Made by a program: the position numbers and the translations under genes
Assembly: GCA_003242425.1 (NCBI GenBank)
Contig: QGUL01000145.1
Span: forward strand, 1 to 5,438
Origin: Pseudomonadota bacterium
GTDB lineage: Bacteria > Pseudomonadota > Gammaproteobacteria > Burkholderiales > SG8-39
Length of the DNA: 5,438 nucleotides
Reading direction: 5' to 3'
In this document: positions 1 through 5,438 of the stretch, piece after piece
Position numbering within the stretch: the first letter of the stretch is position 1
Layout of the letters: the number at the start of each line of letters is the position of its first letter
The notes under the pieces: model-generated
The model's input: the letters and a program-made list of their open reading frames with translations, nothing else
Told to the model about the DNA's origin: nothing
Databases searched by the model: none

Positions 1-564
1 ACACGCCCGGCCGGCCCTGGGGTTGTCGCACATCGGCTTGGCGCCCCAGGCCGACGCCGGGTGGAGCTGCTGCGCGAGCTGCGCGCGCTCTCCGAAACCC
101 TGCCGATCATTTTCCTCACCGCGCGCGACAGCGATTTCGATCTGGTCGCAGGCCTGCGGCTGGGTGCGGACGACTATCTCACCAAGGACGTCAGCATGCC
201 GCATCTGCTGGCGCGCATCGCAGCGCTGTTCCGGCGCGTGGACGTGCTCTCCACGCCCGGCCACGCCGAGGACATCGTCGTGCGCGGCCATCTGGAGCTC
301 GACCTGAAGCGCATGACCGCCCGCTGGCGCGACAAGCCGGTGGAGCTCACGCTCACCGAGTTCTGGATGGTGAACGCCCTGGTGAAGTATCCCGGCCACG
401 TCAAAAGCCGCGACCAGCTCATGTCGGAAGCGAACCTGGTGGTGGACGACAGCACGGTGACTTCGCACATCAAACGCATCCGCAAGAAGTTCCTGGCCGT
501 CGATCCCGACTTCGACGCCATCGACACCGTGTACGGCATGGGCTATCGGTGGATGGCATCCTGA
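1..564 (+). CDS. Response regulator, OmpR/PhoB family, 5'-truncated and frame-disrupted (PdsR-type)
   Basis: This is the 3' part of a two-component response regulator, a cytoplasmic DNA-binding protein presumably phosphorylated by the kinase encoded just downstream. The second half of the receiver domain is clear: the strand ending LTARD (nt 115-129) carries the conserved Thr, and GADDYLTKD (about 163-186) carries the conserved Lys. A winged-helix output domain follows (about 280-560), with TLTEFWMV, the recognition-helix segment DDSTVTSHIKRIRKKF (445-492) and the wing end DTVYGMGYRW. From memory the sequence is close to the regulator of the 'proteobacterial dedicated sortase system', so that family is my best call, but no sortase is visible here. 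The gene starts left of the window. Before nt 61 the frame is wrong: residues resembling DIGL...ADAG lie in frame 2, so the product as written cannot be made from one frame. See the findings. The stop is TGA at 562-564. Confidence 0.85.
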   Translation, partial: TRPAGPGVVAHRLGAPGRRRVELLRELRALSETLPIIFLTARDSDFDLVAGLRLGADDYLTKDVSMPHLLARIAALFRRVDVLSTPGHAEDIVVRGHLELDLKRMTARWRDKPVELTLTEFWMVNALVKYPGHVKSRDQLMSEANLVVDDSTVTSHIKRIRKKFLAVDPDFDAIDTVYGMGYRWMAS

Positions 565-569
565 CCGGC

Positions 570-2189
570 ATGCGCTGGCCGCGATTCAAGTTCAGCATCC
601 GGGCCAAGCTGCTGCTCGTCTCGCTGGTGCTGCTGGCCATTCCGCTGCTCGGCTACAGCTTCGTGCGCGAAATGGAGAACGTCCTGCGCGCCGGGCAGGA
701 GCAGGTGCTGCTCGCGACGGCGCGCGCGGTGGCGACCACCCTCCACGACCGCCCCGCCCTGCTCGAGCGCCGCGCCGGCGAGACCAGCGCCAGCCCGTCC
801 GAACCGAGCGAAATCGAGCAGATCGTCAAGAGCCTGCAACGCTCGAACTCGCGCATCTGGGTGATCGATCGCCAGCACCGCCTGCTCGCCCTGGAGGGCG
901 GACTGCGCCGCGACGAAAACGAGGAAGCGCCACCGCAAGGATGGTGGGCGCGCGTCCTGCACACGCTGCTGCGCCCGCTCTATACCCTGCTGCTGGAACG
1001 GCCGCGCGAAGACTTCGACGACACGTTGCCGGAAGAAGTGCTGTCCGGCGGCAAGGAGGTCTATTCGGCCCTCGCCGGCGTGCCGACTTCGCGCTGGCGG
1101 CAGACCGCGGACCGGCGCGCCGTGATCCTCGCCGCGGCGCACCCCATCTGGGTCGGCGACGAAGTGGTCGGCGCGGTGGTGGTCGAGGAAACCACGAACG
1201 CCGTGCTGAGCCTGCGCAACCGAGCCTTCGAACAGCTGATCGCCACCACGCTCGCCGCCTTCCTGCTCGGCGCGGGCACGCTGTTCGTCTTCGCCAACCA
1301 TCTCTCGCGCCGCCTGCAGCGGCTGCGCGACGAGACCGAGCGCGCCATCGACGCGCAGGGCAGGGTCATGCATGGTTTTCAGGCGGCTCGCGACCGTGAC
1401 GAGATCGGCGATCTGTCGCGCAGTTTCGCGGCGATGCTCGAACGCCTGGCCGATTACACTGCCTATCTGGAACGCATGGCGGACCGGCTTTCGCACGAAC
1501 TGCGCACGCCCGTCGCGGTGGTGAGCTCGTCGCTGGAGAATCTCAAGAGCGAGACGGTGCCGGAAGGCGCGCGCGTATACATCACCCGCGCCGAGGAAGG
1601 CGTCAGGCGTTTGAACATCATCCTCACCCGCATCACCGAGGCGACCCGGCTGGAGCAGATGCTGCGCCACGCCGAACGCGAGCGTTTCGATCTGGGCCGG
1701 GTCGTGAGCGGCTGCGTGGCCGGCTACGCCGGCGCCTTCCCCGCCTTCCGGTTCGAACTGCGCCTGCCCGAGCGGCGGATCGAAATCGAGGGCTCGCCCG
1801 ACCTCATCGCCCAAGCGCTCGACAAGCTGGTCGAGAACGCCATGGACTTCAGCGAACCCGACCGCCCCATCGACGTGTCGCTGACGGTCGAGGGCAACGA
1901 AGCGCGGCTGGCGGTGAGCAACGAAGGTCCCGAGCTGCCGGAAGCCATGCAGGGCCGCCTGTTCGAGTCGATGGTTTCGATGCGCGGCGAGGCACGCGGA
2001 TCGCATCGCAACACCCCGCATCTGGGGCTGGGACTGTTCATCGTGCGGCTGATCGCCGAGTTCCATCACGGCCGCGCCCTTGCCCGCAACCGGCCGGACG
2101 GCAAGGGCGTCGTGGTGCAAATGGTCCTGCCGCTCGCCGCCCCCGAACCGCGGCCGGCGCGGTCCGAGAGCGAATTGCGCAACGCCTGA
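570..2189 (+). CDS. Membrane sensor histidine kinase with HAMP domain (PdsS-type)
   Basis: This is an inner-membrane sensor kinase that should autophosphorylate on His and pass phosphate to the regulator encoded immediately upstream. Numbering from the ATG (539 residues), it shows a first membrane segment at about 13-32 and a periplasmic sensor region at about 33-220, followed by a second membrane segment at about 222-245 and a HAMP linker to about 298. The H-box SHELRTP has the phospho-accepting His309. The N-box LVENAMDF has Asn423, the G1-like box reads NEGPELP (Asn451, where Asp is usual), and the G2 box is GLGLFIV (about 485-492). The periplasmic region contains WVIDRQHRLLALEGG, typical of Cache/PAS-like sensor folds. 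The frame opens at GTG 549, inside the regulator, but I prefer the ATG at 570, five bases after the regulator stop, because it leaves a short basic N-terminus before the first membrane segment. Neither start has a good Shine-Dalgarno sequence, suggesting translational coupling. The N-terminus and domain order resemble the kinase of the proteobacterial dedicated sortase system, recalled rather than searched. Confidence 0.92.
   Translation: MRWPRFKFSIRAKLLLVSLVLLAIPLLGYSFVREMENVLRAGQEQVLLATARAVATTLHDRPALLERRAGETSASPSEPSEIEQIVKSLQRSNSRIWVIDRQHRLLALEGGLRRDENEEAPPQGWWARVLHTLLRPLYTLLLERPREDFDDTLPEEVLSGGKEVYSALAGVPTSRWRQTADRRAVILAAAHPIWVGDEVVGAVVVEETTNAVLSLRNRAFEQLIATTLAAFLLGAGTLFVFANHLSRRLQRLRDETERAIDAQGRVMHGFQAARDRDEIGDLSRSFAAMLERLADYTAYLERMADRLSHELRTPVAVVSSSLENLKSETVPEGARVYITRAEEGVRRLNIILTRITEATRLEQMLRHAERERFDLGRVVSGCVAGYAGAFPAFRFELRLPERRIEIEGSPDLIAQALDKLVENAMDFSEPDRPIDVSLTVEGNEARLAVSNEGPELPEAMQGRLFESMVSMRGEARGSHRNTPHLGLGLFIVRLIAEFHHGRALARNRPDGKGVVVQMVLPLAAPEPRPARSESELRNA
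2147..2163. repeat. Perfect 6-bp inverted repeat, GC-rich, near the kinase stop
   Basis: ACCGCG (2147-2152) and CGCGGT (2158-2163) flank the loop GCCGG, inside the last codons of the kinase gene. It could fold as a stem-loop in either transcript, but no T-run follows on either strand, so it is not a standard intrinsic terminator. In such GC-rich sequence it may be chance. Confidence 0.3.
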
Positions 2190-2199
2190 AACGGCCGCG

Positions 2200-2427
2200 C
2201 TACTTCTTCTGCATGTAAAAGGTGAACTCGTTGTTCTGCTCGAAATGCTCGAGCAGGGTGTTGCCGGTCTGCTTGGCGAAGGCCTGGAAGTCCTTCACCG
2301 CACCCGGGTCGGTGGTCACCACGCGCAACACCTGCCCCGAGTCCATCTCCGCGAGAGCCTTCTTGGTTCTCAAGATCGGCAGGGGACAGTTGAGCCCGCG
2401 TGCATCGAGATCCTTGTCGAAGTGCAT
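2200..2427 (-). CDS. TusA/SirA-family sulfurtransferase (sulfur carrier)
   Basis: This small cytoplasmic protein of 75 residues is about the normal length for the TusA family. The signature LDARGLNCPLPILRTKKAL occupies about residues 7-25. Its Cys14 in CPxP is the residue that carries persulfide sulfur in TusA proteins. The rest, with DPGAVKDFQAFAKQTGN at about 40-56, fits the two-layer alpha/beta fold. The family relays sulfur to tRNA thiolation, molybdenum-cofactor enzymes or sulfur oxidation; which of these applies cannot be read from the sequence. The same frame is open much further upstream, but the ATG at 2427 is set by an AAGGAG ribosome binding site six bases before it and by the conserved start of the family. 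The gene has its own promoter, is divergent from the ChrB-like gene and ends 10 bases from the convergent kinase stop. It is probably a TusA-like paralogue rather than certain tusA, so no symbol is given. Confidence 0.93.
   Translation of the reverse strand: MHFDKDLDARGLNCPLPILRTKKALAEMDSGQVLRVVTTDPGAVKDFQAFAKQTGNTLLEHFEQNNEFTFYMQKK
2236..2256. repeat. Perfect 8-bp inverted repeat inside the TusA-family gene
   Basis: CTGCTCGA (2236-2243) and TCGAGCAG (2249-2256) flank the loop AATGC. The element lies in the 3' end of the TusA-family gene and 47 bases past the kinase stop on the opposite strand. Its stem is the longest perfect one I noticed near this convergent junction. No T-run follows on either strand, so a terminator role is only a possibility. 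Confidence 0.4.
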
Positions 2428-2433
2428 GTACCG

Positions 2434-2439
2434 CTCCTT
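2434..2439 (-). promoter_or_regulatory. Ribosome binding site of the TusA-family gene
   Basis: On the - strand this reads AAGGAG, six bases upstream of the ATG at 2427. It is a near-ideal Shine-Dalgarno sequence and decides the start against the longer open frame. Confidence 0.85.
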
Positions 2440-2455
2440 GATTCGTGGTGGAGCG

Positions 2456-2484
2456 TTTATAGCCCGATCACCGGCCGCCTTCAA
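2456..2484 (-). promoter_or_regulatory. Sigma-70-like promoter of the TusA-family gene
   Basis: On the - strand the -35 box TTGAAG (2484-2479) and the -10 box TATAAA (2461-2456) are separated by exactly 17 bases. Each box matches four or five of six consensus positions. Transcription would start near 2449-2450, giving a 5' leader of about 22 bases that includes the AAGGAG site. In a genome this GC-rich such a match is unlikely to be accidental. Confidence 0.7.
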
Positions 2485-2535
2485 GAAAAGGCTGCCGGGT
2501 GCATCGCCGCGATCGCGCACGCAGGATGCACGCGG

Positions 2536-2541
2536 TATGCT
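2536..2541 (+). promoter_or_regulatory. Possible -10 box for the ChrB-like gene (leaderless start)
   Basis: TATGCT lies so that its expected transcription start, six to seven bases downstream, falls on or next to the ATG at 2548. No -35 consensus is visible at the right distance (2513-2518 reads TCGCGC). No Shine-Dalgarno sequence lies close to the ATG either, the nearest AGGA being over 20 bases upstream. Both points fit a leaderless mRNA but do not prove it. Confidence 0.35.
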
Positions 2542-2547
2542 TGCGGC

Positions 2548-3528
2548 ATGATCGGACTCGTCCCGGGCCGTGCCACGGAGGACCGCTGGCTCGCCCTCAT
2601 CGCCCACCTGCCGCAGGACGCCGCCAACCCGCGCATGGCCAGGCTGCGCACCCGGGAAGCCCTGGGTGCCGCGGCGCTGCGCGAAGGCGTCTATCTGCTG
2701 CCCGACACGCCCGAACACCGCCACAGCCTGCAGGAGCTGGCGCGCTACCTGCTCGATGCCGAAGCAAGTTGCGAAGTGGTGGTGCTGGAAAGCACCGACG
2801 CCGAGCAGACGGCGCGCCTGCGCGCCCTGTTCGACCGCACCGCCCGCTATACCGAGCTGCTGGAAATCCTGCGCGGGCTGGAATCCGGGATCGGCATCGC
2901 CGATCCCACCGCGCTAGGCCGGGTGCTGGCCAAGCAGCGGCGCGAGCTGGCGCGCATCCGCGCGCTCGATTTCTACGGGTCGCCGCTGGCACAGCAGACC
3001 GAAGAACGCTTGGTCGAGCTGGAGCAGCGGGTTCGCAAGCTGATCTTCCCGGACCACACCGAAGCGCCCCTGCGCCGGCAGCAGCGCTATTTCCGCCGCA
3101 CCTGGGCCACACGGCGGCCACTGCTTGCCGACCGGCTCGCCAGCGCCTGGCTGATCCGCCGCTTCATCGATCCGGAGGCGACGCTGCGCTGGCTCGATCC
3201 CGGCGAAGAGGCGCCCGCCGACGCCGTGGGCTTCGGATTCGAAGGCGCACCGTTTTGCAACGGCCGCTCGCGCGTGACGTTCGAAACCCTGCTCGCCCAT
3301 TTCGACCGCGACAACGATCCGGCGCTGGCACGCATCGGCATGCTGGTGCGCGCCATCGACATCGGCGACCGCCGGATGGCCGAAGCCGAGGGCGTGGAGA
3401 CGCTGCTCAACGGTGCGCGGCGGCGGGCGACGAACGACGACGAGCTCTTGCAGGAATGCGAGAAGACCTTCGACCTGCTCTACGAGGCTTACCTGGACGG
3501 GCTGCCGCGCCGGCCTGAGCGGCTCTAG
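2548..3528 (+). CDS. ChrB-type chromate resistance protein
   Basis: This is a 326-residue protein with the two-part layout of ChrB proteins. The N-terminal ChrB_N-like region (about 11-82) includes WLALIAHLPQ and, further on, GVYLLPDTPEHRHSLQELA. A helical linker (about 85-180) contains heptad-like Leu/Arg-rich stretches. The C-terminal Chrome_Resist domain (about 184-315) has TWATRRPLLADRLASAWLIRRFIDPEA split over 185-211, then VGFGFEGAPFCN and DPALARIGMLVRAIDIGD. ChrB proteins act with the ChrA chromate efflux pump, in some species as chromate-responsive regulators and in others as accessory resistance factors. No chrA is in the window, so its role here is open. The ATG at 2548 is chosen because the ChrB_N similarity begins just after it; it has no ribosome binding site. 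The gene is divergent from the TusA-family gene (120 bases between starts), and its TAG stop overlaps that of the convergent M48 gene. I am fairly sure of the family and unsure of the function. Confidence 0.82.
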   Translation: MIGLVPGRATEDRWLALIAHLPQDAANPRMARLRTREALGAAALREGVYLLPDTPEHRHSLQELARYLLDAEASCEVVVLESTDAEQTARLRALFDRTARYTELLEILRGLESGIGIADPTALGRVLAKQRRELARIRALDFYGSPLAQQTEERLVELEQRVRKLIFPDHTEAPLRRQQRYFRRTWATRRPLLADRLASAWLIRRFIDPEATLRWLDPGEEAPADAVGFGFEGAPFCNGRSRVTFETLLAHFDRDNDPALARIGMLVRAIDIGDRRMAEAEGVETLLNGARRRATNDDELLQECEKTFDLLYEAYLDGLPRRPERL

Positions 3529-4970
3529 CGCTCGCGCGCCTGCATCTCCTGCAACTGCTTCGCGCGCAGTTCGCGCAAACGGGCGTCGACCGCGGAGAGC
3601 GTGTAGAAATCGGCGTCCTTGGCGGCCTGCGCAAGCTGCAACTGCTCGATCGCGCCCGGCAGACTGCCCTGGAGATAGTAGAACTCGGCCAGCGCACGGT
3701 GCTGTTCCGTACGCTGTCCCAGGCTGGCGTAACTCTTCGCGAGCATCTGATAGAGACGCGCCTCGCCCGGGCGTTCCCTGCGCAACGCCTGCAGCACTTC
3801 GAGCGCGTCGCGATGCTGCCCGGCCTGCTGCAAGGCTTCGGCGTAGGCCAAGCGCAGCGTATCGCTGTACGGGAAACGTTTGAGCGACTGGCGCAGCACG
3901 TCGACCGCCGCGGCAGGCTCGCCCGCCGCGAAATGGAGCTGGGCGCCGAGCGTGTCATACATGGGATGCATGCCGCCGCGCTCGCGCAGCCGCTGCCACT
4001 CCTTGCGGGCATTGTCGAGGTCGCGCATGCGCATAAGGGCGACCACATAGCCGTAACGCGCGGCGCCCTCGTCCGCATAACGGCCTTCGCGCAAGGCCTC
4101 CTTGAAGAACGCCGCCGCATCGGCGGCATCGCCCTGTTGCGCACGCAGCTTGGCCCGTACGAGATGGAATTCGCGGCTGTCCGGCTGCAGCTTCAGGCCG
4201 CCGGCCTCCTGCGCGCGGTTCTGCATGTCGGCAATGCGCTCGCTGGTCAGCGGGTGGGTGCGCAGATAACCGGGGGCGTTGTTCTCGTACAGGCGAGTGT
4301 TGCGCTGCAGGCGCTCGAAGAAGGCGGGCATGGCTTGCACGTCGTAGCCCGCCGCACGCAGGATCTGATAGCCCACGCGATCGGCCTCGCGCTCGAATTC
4401 GCGGCTGTAATTGAGGAAGGCCGCCACCGGCGCGGCCGAACCGGCCATGGCGGCCGCCTGCGCGACCTGCGGGTTGGATTTGGCGGCCAGCATCGCCAGC
4501 ACCAGACCGACCATCGACAGCGCGCCGATCTGGCTCTGGTTCTGCAACTGCCGAGCGATGTGGCGTTGGGTGACGTGGGCGATTTCGTGCGACAGCACCG
4601 AGGCGAGCTCCGATTCCGTCATCGCCGCGGTGATCAGGCCCGAGTGCACCCCGATATAGCCGCCCGGCAACGCGAAGGCGTTGATCTGCGGATCGCGCAC
4701 GACGAAGAATTCGAAATCGATCCCGGCCGTCTCCGAGGTCGCTGCCGCCAGCCGCTGCCCGACCTTGCGGACGTATTCGGTGATCTCCGGATCGTCGATG
4801 TAGGCCGGATCGCGGCGGATGTCGGCCATGATCTTCTCCCCCAGCTGCCGCTCGGCATAAGGCGAGAAGTCGGCCTGCGAGGATTCGCCAAGATCCGGCA
4901 GATTCTGGGGCAGCGCGGGCACCGGCCAGGCCAGCGCCGTGCTCAACAACAGGCAAAGTATCGAACGCAC
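3525..4970 (-). CDS. Secreted M48-family metalloprotease with C-terminal TPR region (BepA-like)
   Basis: This is a zinc metallopeptidase expected in the periplasm, of the type that degrades or helps assemble outer-membrane proteins (BepA/YfgC in E. coli). Numbering from the GTG at 4970 (481 residues), it has a signal peptide at about 1-22 ([20 protein letters not shown]). The catalytic HEIAH is at 128-132, with zinc ligands His128 and His132 and the catalytic Glu129. The third ligand is probably Glu193 in [18 protein letters not shown] at 238-245 holds His239, matching the regulatory His of BepA. From about 265 to 465 the protein is helical TPR-like sequence (repeated YxxA/LxxA...G patterns), as in BepA. 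Length is normal for the family. The frame stays open to a GTG at 5009, which would add 13 residues ([13 protein letters not shown]). I prefer 4970 because the hydrophobic core then follows a short basic end, but no Shine-Dalgarno sequence supports either. It is divergent from moaC. Confidence 0.92.
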   Translation of the reverse strand: MRSILCLLLSTALAWPVPALPQNLPDLGESSQADFSPYAERQLGEKIMADIRRDPAYIDDPEITEYVRKVGQRLAAATSETAGIDFEFFVVRDPQINAFALPGGYIGVHSGLITAAMTESELASVLSHEIAHVTQRHIARQLQNQSQIGALSMVGLVLAMLAAKSNPQVAQAAAMAGSAAPVAAFLNYSREFEREADRVGYQILRAAGYDVQAMPAFFERLQRNTRLYENNAPGYLRTHPLTSERIADMQNRAQEAGGLKLQPDSREFHLVRAKLRAQQGDAADAAAFFKEALREGRYADEGAARYGYVVALMRMRDLDNARKEWQRLRERGGMHPMYDTLGAQLHFAAGEPAAAVDVLRQSLKRFPYSDTLRLAYAEALQQAGQHRDALEVLQALRRERPGEARLYQMLAKSYASLGQRTEQHRALAEFYYLQGSLPGAIEQLQLAQAAKDADFYTLSAVDARLRELRAKQLQEMQARER

Positions 4971-4987
4971 GCGCTTATGATAACGGC

Positions 4988-5009
4988 GTGGCGGCTTTGG
5001 TTCCGCCAC
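4988..5009. repeat. Perfect 7-bp inverted repeat between the M48 gene and moaC
   Basis: GTGGCGG (4988-4994) and CCGCCAC (5003-5009) flank the loop CTTTGGTT. It lies between the preferred M48 start (4970) and moaC, and covers the alternative GTG start at 5009. It could be an operator or an mRNA hairpin in the M48 leader. The function is unknown. Confidence 0.4.
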
Positions 5010-5027
5010 ACACGACCCAGGGACGGC

Positions 5028-5042
5028 TGCCGCCCTGCGGCA
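5028..5042. repeat. Perfect 6-bp inverted repeat upstream of moaC
   Basis: TGCCGC (5028-5033) and GCGGCA (5037-5042) flank the loop CCT. Its right arm overlaps the start of the CATAAT -10-like box of moaC, so a protein bound there could block transcription. Chance is also plausible in GC-rich sequence. Confidence 0.35.
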
Positions 5043-5046
5043 TAAT
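5041..5046 (+). promoter_or_regulatory. Possible -10 box for moaC
   Basis: CATAAT matches the sigma-70 -10 consensus at five of six positions and lies 28 bases before the moaC ATG, giving a leader of about 22 bases. No good -35 box is seen at 16-18 bases upstream (5018-5023 reads CAGGGA), so the promoter would be weak or activator-dependent. Confidence 0.4.
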
Positions 5047-5074
5047 CCGGGCTTTGGACTTCGACGGACGCACG

Positions 5075-5438
5075 ATGAGCCTCACCCATTTCGACGCCCA
5101 GGGCAAAGCCCACATGGTCGACGTCGGCGAGAAAGCCGAAACCCATCGCATCGCCCGGGCGGGCGGGCGCATCCTCATGCGCCCCGAAACCTTCGAGCTC
5201 GTCCGCTCCGGTACGGCCAAGAAGGGCGACGTGCTCGGCGTGGCGCAGATCGCGGCCATCCAGGCCGCCAAACGCACCGCCGACCTCATCCCGCTCTGCC
5301 ATCCCCTCGCACTGACGAAGGTCGCTGCCGAATTCGCCCTTGATGAACGCGCCCACGCCGTGTCGCTCACCGTGACCGTGGAGACCTACGGCCGCACGGG
5401 CGTGGAAATGGAGGCGCTCACGGCGGTGAGCGTGGGGC
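5075..5438 (+). CDS. moaC: Cyclic pyranopterin monophosphate synthase MoaC, 3'-truncated by the window
   Basis: MoaC completes the first step of molybdenum-cofactor biosynthesis in the cytoplasm, turning the cyclic GTP derivative made by MoaA into cyclic pyranopterin monophosphate. The first 121 of about 160 residues are present and align without gaps of note to E. coli MoaC recalled from memory: [15 protein letters not shown] at the start, [33 protein letters not shown], and [14 protein letters not shown] at the end. Lys50, His76, Glu111 and Glu113 correspond to the E. coli active-site residues Lys51, His77, Glu112 and Glu114. The ATG at 5075 matches the family's start; a weak GACGGA lies six bases before it. 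The gene is divergent from the M48 gene, with about 104 bases between the preferred starts. The remaining ~40 residues lie past the right edge. Confidence 0.97.
   Translation, partial: MSLTHFDAQGKAHMVDVGEKAETHRIARAGGRILMRPETFELVRSGTAKKGDVLGVAQIAAIQAAKRTADLIPLCHPLALTKVAAEFALDERAHAVSLTVTVETYGRTGVEMEALTAVSVG

Noticed and set aside
543..2120. A 525-codon open frame on the - strand opposite the kinase gene
   Set aside because: It is a product of high GC and third-position bias: the protein is rich in Arg, Gly, Gln, His and Ala, has no recognisable domain, and the + strand frame has all kinase motifs.
2147..2163. The GC hairpin as an intrinsic terminator of the kinase operon
   Set aside because: It lies before the kinase stop codon and no T-run follows on either strand.
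2080..2547. An upstream extension of the ChrB-like frame back to 2080
   Set aside because: It would run through the end of the kinase gene and antisense to the TusA-family gene, and the extra residues show no domain. The family similarity begins after the ATG at 2548.
2428..2724. An upstream extension of the TusA-family frame to about 174 residues
   Set aside because: The extra part would cross the promoter and run antisense to the ChrB-like gene. The AAGGAG site and the normal family length both support the ATG at 2427.
3699..5045. A 448-codon open frame on the + strand opposite the M48 gene
   Set aside because: Its composition (His, Arg, Gln, Leu, Gly) is typical of an antisense shadow. 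The - strand carries the HExxH motif, signal peptide and TPR sequence, so the - strand is the real gene.
5010..5074. A molybdenum-cofactor riboswitch upstream of moaC
   Set aside because: The spacer is too short and lacks the multi-stem structure of that RNA; only a single 6-bp hairpin is present.

Overview
The window comes from a high-GC (roughly two-thirds G+C) chromosome, most likely a betaproteobacterium of the Rhodocyclales/Azoarcus-Thauera kind. This is inferred from codon bias, protein resemblance and the moaC / M48 peptidase / tusA neighbourhood, not from any marker gene. It is densely coding: five protein genes plus one cut by the right edge of the window, with no tRNA, rRNA, CRISPR array, insertion sequence or phage gene that I can see.

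Left part (1-2189, + strand): a two-component pair. The 3' part of an OmpR/PhoB-type response regulator is followed five bases later by a membrane histidine kinase. Both resemble, from memory, the pair that accompanies the 'proteobacterial dedicated sortase system' (PdsR/PdsS-type). No sortase or substrate gene lies in the window. The first ~60 bases of the regulator are out of frame with the rest, and the phospho-acceptor Asp codon cannot be read intact in any single frame.

Middle (2200-3528): a 75-residue TusA-family sulfur carrier on the - strand, with a clear sigma-70-like promoter and a strong ribosome binding site. It is divergent from a + strand ChrB-type chromate-resistance protein that has no ribosome binding site and may be leaderless. 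No chrA transporter gene is visible. The ChrB-like gene converges on the M48 gene so tightly that both stop codons share one CTAG.

Right part (3525-5438): a secreted M48 metalloprotease with a C-terminal TPR region (BepA-like, outer-membrane assembly quality control) on the - strand, divergent from moaC (molybdenum cofactor biosynthesis), which is cut by the window end. The ~100 bp between them holds two perfect short inverted repeats.

The genes look like separate housekeeping and accessory functions placed side by side rather than one pathway: envelope signalling (kinase/regulator), sulfur relay (TusA) and Moco synthesis (MoaC, loosely linked to sulfur transfer), envelope proteostasis (M48), and chromate stress (ChrB-like). 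I found no convincing new biological system. The items most worth checking are the disrupted receiver domain, the orphan ChrB-like gene and its possible leaderless start.
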